Shown here: piece by piece, positions 58,949-64,000 of the stretch
Layout of the letters: each line of letters begins with the position of its first letter
How positions within the stretch are numbered: the first letter of the stretch is position 1
Origin: Stutzerimonas nosocomialis
GTDB lineage: Bacteria > Pseudomonadota > Gammaproteobacteria > Pseudomonadales > Pseudomonadaceae
Reading direction: 5' to 3'
Length of the DNA: 64,000 nucleotides
Assembly: GCF_005876855.1 (NCBI RefSeq)
Contig: NZ_QLAE01000005.1
Location: 124,001-188,000 of the forward strand
Notes under the pieces: model-generated
Database searches by the model: none
What the model saw: only the letters and a program-made list of their open reading frames with translations
What the model was told of the DNA's origin: nothing
Program-made: the position numbers and the translations under genes

Positions 58949-59066
58949 GGACCGGCCGGTCAGGCATAGTGCGGCCGTTCCGGAGGCCTTGCCTCAACCC
59001 CGTTTCATCTACGGATTGGTCGACGGCGCTGGCGCACGCGTGCCGGCGCGTTATCAGGAGTAAATA

Positions 59067-60461
59067 ATGGCTGTCTATAACTACGATGTGGTCGTTCTGG
59101 GCTCGGGTCCGGCGGGAGAAGGGGCGGCCATGAACGCCTCGAAGGCCGGACGCAAGGTGGCGGTGGTCGACAGTCGACCGCTGGTGGGGGGCAACTCCAC
59201 CCACCTGGGAACCATCCCCTCCAAAGCCCTGCGCCATTCGGTTAGGCAGATCATGCAATACAACACCAACCCACTGTTTCGCCAGATTGGCGAGCCGCGT
59301 TGGTTCTCCTTTCCTGACGTGCTGAAGAGCGCGGAGAAGGTGATCTCCAAGCAGGTCACTTCGCGCACCGGCTATTACGCTCGCAACCGTATCGACCTGT
59401 TCTTCGGCACCGCCAGCTTCGCCGACGAGACCTCCGTCGAGGTGGTCTGCAACAACGGCGTGGTGGAGCGACTCGTCGCCCCGCAGATCATCATCGCTAC
59501 CGGTTCGCGGCCCTACCGCCCCGCAGATATCGATTTCAGCCACCCGCGCGTCTACGACAGCGACACCATCCTGACGCTGAGCCACACCCCGCGCCGTCTG
59601 ATCATTTACGGCGCCGGCGTGATCGGCAGTGAGTACGCCTCGATCTTCAGTGGCCTCGGCGTGCTGGTCGATCTGATCGACAACCGCGACCAGTTGCTCA
59701 GCTTCCTCGATGCCGAGATTTCCGACGCCCTGAGCTACCACCTGCGCAACAACAACGTGCTGATTCGCCACAACGAGGAGTACGAGCGCATCGAGGGTCT
59801 GGACAATGGTGTGGTCCTGCACCTGAAGTCAGGCAAGAAGATCAAGGCCGACGCGCTGCTCTGGTGCAACGGGCGCACCGGCAACACCGACAAGCTGGGG
59901 CTGGAGAACATCGGGGTCAAGGTCAACAGCCGTGGCCAGATCCAGGTCGACGAGCACTACCGGACCGAGGTCAGCAACATCTATGCGGCCGGTGATGTGA
60001 TCGGCTGGCCGGCGCTGGCCAGCGCCGCTTACGACCAGGGGCGCTCGGCTGCCGGCAGCATCGTGCAGAACGACAGCTGGCGATTCGTCGACGACGTACC
60101 GACAGGCATCTACACCATTCCCGAGATCAGCTCCATCGGCAAGAACGAGCGCGAGCTGACCCAGGCCAAGGTCCCGTACGAAGTCGGCAAGGCCTTTTTC
60201 AAGGGCATGGCACGTGCGCAGATTTCCGGCGAGCCGGTCGGCATGCTGAAGATCCTGTTTCACCGCGAGACGTTGCAGGTCCTGGGCGTGCACTGCTTCG
60301 GCTACCAGGCGTCGGAGATCGTCCATATCGGACAGGCGATCATGAACCAGCCCGGCGAAGCCAACACGGTGAAGTACTTCGTCAACACCACCTTCAACTA
60401 CCCGACCATGGCCGAAGCCTATCGGGTCGCGGCGTTCGACGGCCTGAACCGGCTTTTTTGA
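59067..60461 (+). CDS. sthA: soluble pyridine nucleotide transhydrogenase
   Basis: The 464-residue flavoprotein has [20 protein letters not shown], then [18 protein letters not shown], where the redox Cys pair of lipoamide-dehydrogenase relatives is replaced, as expected for Sth. [20 protein letters not shown] follows, and the C-terminal dimer domain contains VHIGQAIM. It equilibrates NADPH with NAD+ in the cytoplasm. CAGGAGTAAATA precedes the ATG. Confidence 0.95.
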   Translation: MAVYNYDVVVLGSGPAGEGAAMNASKAGRKVAVVDSRPLVGGNSTHLGTIPSKALRHSVRQIMQYNTNPLFRQIGEPRWFSFPDVLKSAEKVISKQVTSRTGYYARNRIDLFFGTASFADETSVEVVCNNGVVERLVAPQIIIATGSRPYRPADIDFSHPRVYDSDTILTLSHTPRRLIIYGAGVIGSEYASIFSGLGVLVDLIDNRDQLLSFLDAEISDALSYHLRNNNVLIRHNEEYERIEGLDNGVVLHLKSGKKIKADALLWCNGRTGNTDKLGLENIGVKVNSRGQIQVDEHYRTEVSNIYAAGDVIGWPALASAAYDQGRSAAGSIVQNDSWRFVDDVPTGIYTIPEISSIGKNERELTQAKVPYEVGKAFFKGMARAQISGEPVGMLKILFHRETLQVLGVHCFGYQASEIVHIGQAIMNQPGEANTVKYFVNTTFNYPTMAEAYRVAAFDGLNRLF

Positions 60462-60467
60462 GCGGCT

Positions 60468-60492
60468 CCGCCCGGTGGCCTGAGCCGGGCGG
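60468..60492 (+). terminator. hairpin after sthA
   Basis: CCGCCCGG at 60468-60475 pairs with CCGGGCGG at 60485-60492, 6 bases after the sthA stop; no T-run follows, so termination is uncertain. Confidence 0.35.
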
Positions 60493-60595
60493 GGATCCCT
60501 TCGAGCATTCCCGCGATTGGCAGTGGCCGAACCGGGAAAGCTTCTGATCAGGACCAGGCGCGTGGACAAGCGTCCGCGCGCCCTGACCGTGGGTT

Positions 60596-61312
60596 CTATC
60601 CAAGCGTTGCGCGGGCGAGTCCGGGAAAGTCCGTGATCAGGCTGTCGACGCCCTGATCGGCCAGCCGGCGCATCAGCGCCGGGTCGTTGACCGTCCAGAC
60701 CGAGACGTGAAGGCCTTGCTGCTGCGCCTTGGCGACACGTTCGGGACTGCACAGGGTCCATTTCAGCGCCAGCAGCTCGCACCCATACTGTTTGGCGACC
60801 TTCAGCGGGTCGAGCCAGGTGTATTCGGCCACCAGGCCGCGCGAGAACTCCGGTGCGACACGCAGCAGGGCCTTGAGCACCTCGCGCGAGCTCGAGGTGA
60901 CGGTGATCCTGTCCTGCAGGCCATGGCGCTCCGCCAGCGCCTTGATCGCCAGCACGGTACGCTCGGCCCGTGCGCGCGATGCGCTCTTGACCTCGAGCTG
61001 CCAATGCTCGAAGGCGCATTTCTCGAACAGTTCTTCAAGCTTCGGGATCGGGCAGGGCTGTTTCCAGACCGGCCCCGAATGGCGGGCGTCGTAGCCGACG
61101 AGCTCGTCCGCAGTGTGCTCCACCACCTTGCCACGGCGCCCAGTGGTGCGCTTGAGGGTCGGGTCGTGAATCACCATCAGCTCGCCATCGCGTGAGAGGT
61201 GCAGGTCCAGCTCGCAGCGGCGCACGCCGTGCTCCAGGCATTTCTGGAAGCTGGCCAGCGTATTCTCGGGGGCTTCGCCCTTGGCGCCGCGATGGCCGTA
61301 GATGAGGGTCAC
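60596..61312 (-). CDS. glycerophosphodiester phosphodiesterase
   Basis: The 238-residue GDPD-fold enzyme has IYGHRGAKGEAPENTLASF with the catalytic His/Arg, ELDLHLSRDGELMVIHDPTL with metal Glu/Asp and second His, and VSVWTVNDPALMRRLADQGV. No signal peptide is present, so it is a cytoplasmic UgpQ-type enzyme hydrolysing glycerophosphodiesters to glycerol-3-phosphate. The start is GTG, overlapping the previous stop (GTGA). Confidence 0.93.
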   Translation of the reverse strand: MTLIYGHRGAKGEAPENTLASFQKCLEHGVRRCELDLHLSRDGELMVIHDPTLKRTTGRRGKVVEHTADELVGYDARHSGPVWKQPCPIPKLEELFEKCAFEHWQLEVKSASRARAERTVLAIKALAERHGLQDRITVTSSSREVLKALLRVAPEFSRGLVAEYTWLDPLKVAKQYGCELLALKWTLCSPERVAKAQQQGLHVSVWTVNDPALMRRLADQGVDSLITDFPGLARATLG

Positions 61313-61614
61313 GGTACTTGTCCCGCCTGAGACTGGCTTTGGGGTTTGTGATGGATCACGCTGTTGATGACCCGGTCGTTCTCGAAGTAGACCGTGAACT
61401 CGCGGTAATCCCAGCGCGTGATCGGCGGCTTGCCGACGCTGGGGTATTCCTTGTCGGCCAGGCCGAAGCGTTCGAGCACGCGCCCCTTGGATTCGCCACG
61501 GTGCGGCACGGACAGGCTGGAGGCGCCTTGTTCGCCGACCGGGATGTAAAGGGTGTCGGCGACGGCGACGGACGAAAACAGCAGGACTAGCGATAACGAT
61601 AGCGGGCGGAGCAT
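61309..61614 (-). CDS. small exported protein, unknown function
   Basis: The 101-residue protein has a signal peptide (LSLVLLFSSVAVA, cut near ADT) and a compact C-terminal part with GKPPITRWDYREFTVYFEND then VINSVIHHK, reminiscent of small BamE/SmpA-like folds but not assignable. The stop overlaps the GDPD start and the PilZ gene ends 1 base before it, so the three form one operon. Confidence 0.8.
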   Translation of the reverse strand: MLRPLSLSLVLLFSSVAVADTLYIPVGEQGASSLSVPHRGESKGRVLERFGLADKEYPSVGKPPITRWDYREFTVYFENDRVINSVIHHKPQSQSQAGQVP

Positions 61615-61615
61615 C

Positions 61616-62197
61616 TCAAATCCTTTCAGGAAGTTCGCGGGCCAGGCGTCTCTGTTGCGCCTGTTTCTTCAGGATATGCCGTGCCAGCAGTTGCCGCTGT
61701 GCATCAGTCAACGCTTCGAATTCGGTACCGATCTCATATTGCCCGTCCTCACGCGCCTGGCAGTAGAGGACCCGGGCCTGCAGTGCGAGGCCCATGGCTT
61801 GGGGCATCAGGACCATCTTGAGCAGCAGTCGCCCGCCTTCCGGGATCGGTTGGGCGTGGCCGAACCTGAGGCCGCCCTCGGACAGCTCCACGCTTCTGGT
61901 CTCGCCGAGGTCCTTCAGCAGGTCCTGCGCCAGCGCCTGGCCGATCAGGTCGATGCGCCTGTTCTGTACCTTCAGGTAGTTCACCAGGGGGCGATTGGTT
62001 TCGCCGATCTGGCGTAGCAGGTGCTGGGCTTCGAAGTCGAGCCGGTGCAGTTCGCTGAGCAGATTGAACAGCGGCGGGGCGTCGCCGGCCGGGTCGTCTT
62101 CAGCTGCCTGCTCCCGGGGCAGGGGGACGATTTCCAGTGCGACCCTATCCTCTATGCGGTAGTATTCGCGGCGTTCTTCATTGTCTCGTGTCGACAT
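61616..62197 (-). CDS. PilZ domain protein
   Basis: The 193-residue protein has EERREYYRIEDRVALEIV near the start, resembling the PilZ RxxxR motif, and SVELSEGGLRFGH matching the (D/N)xSxxG motif in a diverged form. An Asp or Asn is replaced by Glu, so cyclic di-GMP binding is likely but not certain. It is the first gene of the PilZ, small exported protein and GDPD operon and diverges from lolC. Confidence 0.87.
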   Translation of the reverse strand: MSTRDNEERREYYRIEDRVALEIVPLPREQAAEDDPAGDAPPLFNLLSELHRLDFEAQHLLRQIGETNRPLVNYLKVQNRRIDLIGQALAQDLLKDLGETRSVELSEGGLRFGHAQPIPEGGRLLLKMVLMPQAMGLALQARVLYCQAREDGQYEIGTEFEALTDAQRQLLARHILKKQAQQRRLARELPERI

Positions 62198-62293
62198 GGC
62201 GATACCATGGCCAGCAGTGGTGGCCTGAGTGTATCAGCCACCGGTCGCGTCAGTCAGAAGCACGTATTTCTTCCGCCAGCGAACCCGTCCTTT

Positions 62294-63541
62294 ATGTTCA
62301 GACCGCTGTCCGTTTACATCGGGGCGCGCTATACACGCGCCAAGCGCCGCAGCCTCTTCGTTTCCTTCATCTCCTTCACCTCCATGGTCGGGCTGGCGCT
62401 CGGCGTGCTGGTGATGATCCTCGTGCTCTCGGTCATGAACGGTTTCGACCACGAGATGCGTACCCGCGTGCTGGGTATGGTGCCCCATGCGACGCTCGAG
62501 AGCGCGCAGCCGATCGACGACTGGCGAACGCTCGCCGATCGCCTCCAGGATCAACCCCAGGTCCTCGGCATCGCGCCCTTCATCCAGATGCAAGGGTTGC
62601 TGACCAACGAAGGCAACGTTCAGAAAGTACTGATCAACGCCATCGATCCCGCCCTCGAGCGCAACGTGTCGATCATCGACCGTTTCTTCCAGCAGGGGAC
62701 GCTCGATTCGCTGCAGCCCGGCGAGTTCGCCATCGTCATCGGCGACCGGGCCGCGCAGAAGCTGGGCGTGGGCGTCGGCGACAAGATCACCTTCGTCGCC
62801 CCCGAAGTGACGGTCACGCCGGCCGGCATGTTTCCCCGGATGAAGCGCTTCACCGTCAGCGGCATTTTCCATGTGGGGGCGGGCGAGATCGATGGCTTCG
62901 TGGCGATGGCCAACATCACCGATCTGGCGCGCCTGCAACGCTGGAAGCCGGACCAGGTGCAGGGGCTGCGGCTGCGTTTCGAGGACCTGTTCCAGGCGCC
63001 ACGGATCGCCTGGGAGCTGGCGGGGCAGGCCGGGCAGGACTTCTACTCGCGCGACTGGACCCGGACCCATGGCAACCTGTACCAGGCGATCCGCATGGAA
63101 AAGGCCATGATCGGCCTGCTCCTGCTGCTGATCGTCGCGGTGGCGGCGTTCAATATCATTTCCATGCTGGTGATGGTGGTGACCGACAAGCGCGGTGACA
63201 TCGCCATTCTGCGTACCCTTGGTGCGACGCCCCGTCAGATCATGGGCATCTTCATCGTCCAGGGGACCGTGATCGGCGTGGTCGGCACCCTGATCGGCGC
63301 CGTGCTGGGCATGCTCGCAGCGCTCAATATCAGCAGCTGGATCTCGGCCCTGGAGCGTGTGCTCGGGCACAAGTTTCTCAGCGCCGATGTGTATTTCATC
63401 GACTATCTGCCTTCGCGGCTGATGGCCGAGGACGTGGTGCTGGTCTGCGGTGCCGCGCTCGTCCTGAGTTTCCTCGCGACCCTTTACCCCGCCTGGCGCG
63501 CCGCACGCACCCAGCCGGCGGAGGCGCTACGTTATGAGTGA
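62294..63541 (+). CDS. lolC: lipoprotein-releasing ABC transporter permease LolC/E type
   Basis: The 415-residue inner-membrane protein starts [20 protein letters not shown], with the first helix in [20 protein letters not shown], then [21 protein letters not shown] large periplasmic domain follows, and three C-terminal helices ([20 protein letters not shown] onward). LolCDE passes mature lipoproteins to LolA. lolD overlaps its end by 8 bases. LolC and LolE (or LolF) cannot be told apart with certainty without the next genes. Confidence 0.9.
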   Translation: MFRPLSVYIGARYTRAKRRSLFVSFISFTSMVGLALGVLVMILVLSVMNGFDHEMRTRVLGMVPHATLESAQPIDDWRTLADRLQDQPQVLGIAPFIQMQGLLTNEGNVQKVLINAIDPALERNVSIIDRFFQQGTLDSLQPGEFAIVIGDRAAQKLGVGVGDKITFVAPEVTVTPAGMFPRMKRFTVSGIFHVGAGEIDGFVAMANITDLARLQRWKPDQVQGLRLRFEDLFQAPRIAWELAGQAGQDFYSRDWTRTHGNLYQAIRMEKAMIGLLLLLIVAVAAFNIISMLVMVVTDKRGDIAILRTLGATPRQIMGIFIVQGTVIGVVGTLIGAVLGMLAALNISSWISALERVLGHKFLSADVYFIDYLPSRLMAEDVVLVCGAALVLSFLATLYPAWRAARTQPAEALRYE

Positions 63542-64000
63542 GCAGGTTATGCATGAAAAAGCCGTCCTGAGTTGCCGCAACCTGGGCAAGCGCTACGAAC
63601 AGGGGCCCGAATCCGTCGACGTGCTTTCGGGGCTAGAACTCGAGCTGTTCCCCGGCCAGCGAGTGGCCATCGTCGGCAGCTCCGGCTCGGGGAAAAGCAC
63701 GCTGCTGAATCTGCTGGGCGGCCTCGATACCCCGAGCGAGGGCAGCGTCTGGCTCGCCGGCGAAGAGCTCTCCGCCCTGAGCGAGAAAGGCCGCGGGCTG
63801 CTGCGCAACCGTGCGCTCGGTTTCGTTTATCAGTTCCATCACCTGTTGCCCGAGTTCACCGCGCTGGAAAACGTGTGCATGCCGCTGCTGATCGGCAAGA
63901 CCGGCATCCCCGAGGCACGCCGCCGCGCCACCGAGCTGCTGGAGCGGGTAGGGCTCGGCCATCGGCTGGCGCACAAGCCCGCCGAGCTTTCGGGTGGCGA
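63534..64000 (+). CDS. lolD: lipoprotein-releasing ABC transporter ATP-binding protein (partial)
   Basis: The gene is cut by the right edge after 155 codons. It shows Walker A ([20 protein letters not shown]), the Q-loop [12 protein letters not shown] typical of LolD, and the start of the ABC signature LSGG at the edge. It powers release of lipoproteins by LolCE. The start at 63534 overlaps lolC; ATG 63549 is an alternative. Confidence 0.94.
   Translation, partial: MSEQVMHEKAVLSCRNLGKRYEQGPESVDVLSGLELELFPGQRVAIVGSSGSGKSTLLNLLGGLDTPSEGSVWLAGEELSALSEKGRGLLRNRALGFVYQFHHLLPEFTALENVCMPLLIGKTGIPEARRRATELLERVGLGHRLAHKPAELSGG

Noticed and set aside
59067-60461. Lipoamide dehydrogenase assignment
   Set aside because: The redox-active Cys pair is absent ([10 protein letters not shown] instead), and position beside nqr and the GDPD operon fits sthA.

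Overview
The window is high-GC gammaproteobacterial chromosome from a Pseudomonas-type organism, most likely the Stutzerimonas (P. stutzeri) / P. aeruginosa side of the group. Gene order is the main evidence. As I recall the P. aeruginosa PAO1 map, 1-5528 matches PA0879-PA0884, 15456-17411 is acs (PA0887), 26642-29201 matches the ends of the aru (AST) cluster, and 32196 to the right edge follows PA3014 (fadB) down to PA2987 (lolD) almost gene for gene. Nqr, lexA-sulA, psrA, sthA and the short REP-like repeats also fit. No prophage, IS element, CRISPR array or rRNA operon is visible.

Region 1 (1-13.9 kb) is accessory acid catabolism. Positions 1-5528 hold most of an itaconate-type locus: acyl-CoA dehydrogenase end, VOC protein, MmgE/PrpD protein, CaiB CoA-transferase, CitE-type lyase and a TRAP binding protein. 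The membrane genes dctQ and dctM, which I would expect next, are absent. In their place are a nitroreductase and a secreted subtilisin autotransporter. Next is a compact second module: an HMG-CoA-lyase-like enzyme, a second CaiB CoA-transferase, a divergent LysR regulator and a second orphan DctP clearly paralogous to the first. I read it as a candidate pathway for a branched dicarboxylate such as 3-hydroxy-3-methylglutarate.

Region 2 (13.9-32 kb) holds a DUF2254 membrane protein, acs, the Anbu proteasome-like operon (ATP-grasp, alpha-E, transglutaminase, Anbu), an MscS channel, a tRNA-Ser(GGA), an HD-GYP protein, a crotonase, and aruC directly abutting the small gene and aruE that normally end the AST operon, with aruFGDB missing. 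A DUF2892-like protein and oligopeptidase B close it. A sigma-54 promoter with an NtrC-like dyad lies upstream of the Anbu operon.

Region 3 (32-64 kb) is core genome: fadBA, a DUF1653 protein, topA, two small genes, lexA-sulA with an SOS box, psrA with a double PsrA operator, an L,D-transpeptidase, nagZ, MTIP, a short SNF2 helicase, mfd, gap, nqrABCDEF-apbE-nqrM, sthA, a PilZ / small exported protein / GDPD operon, and lolC-lolD cut by the right edge. PsrA-type sites at psrA and before fadBA link fatty-acid sensing to beta-oxidation.
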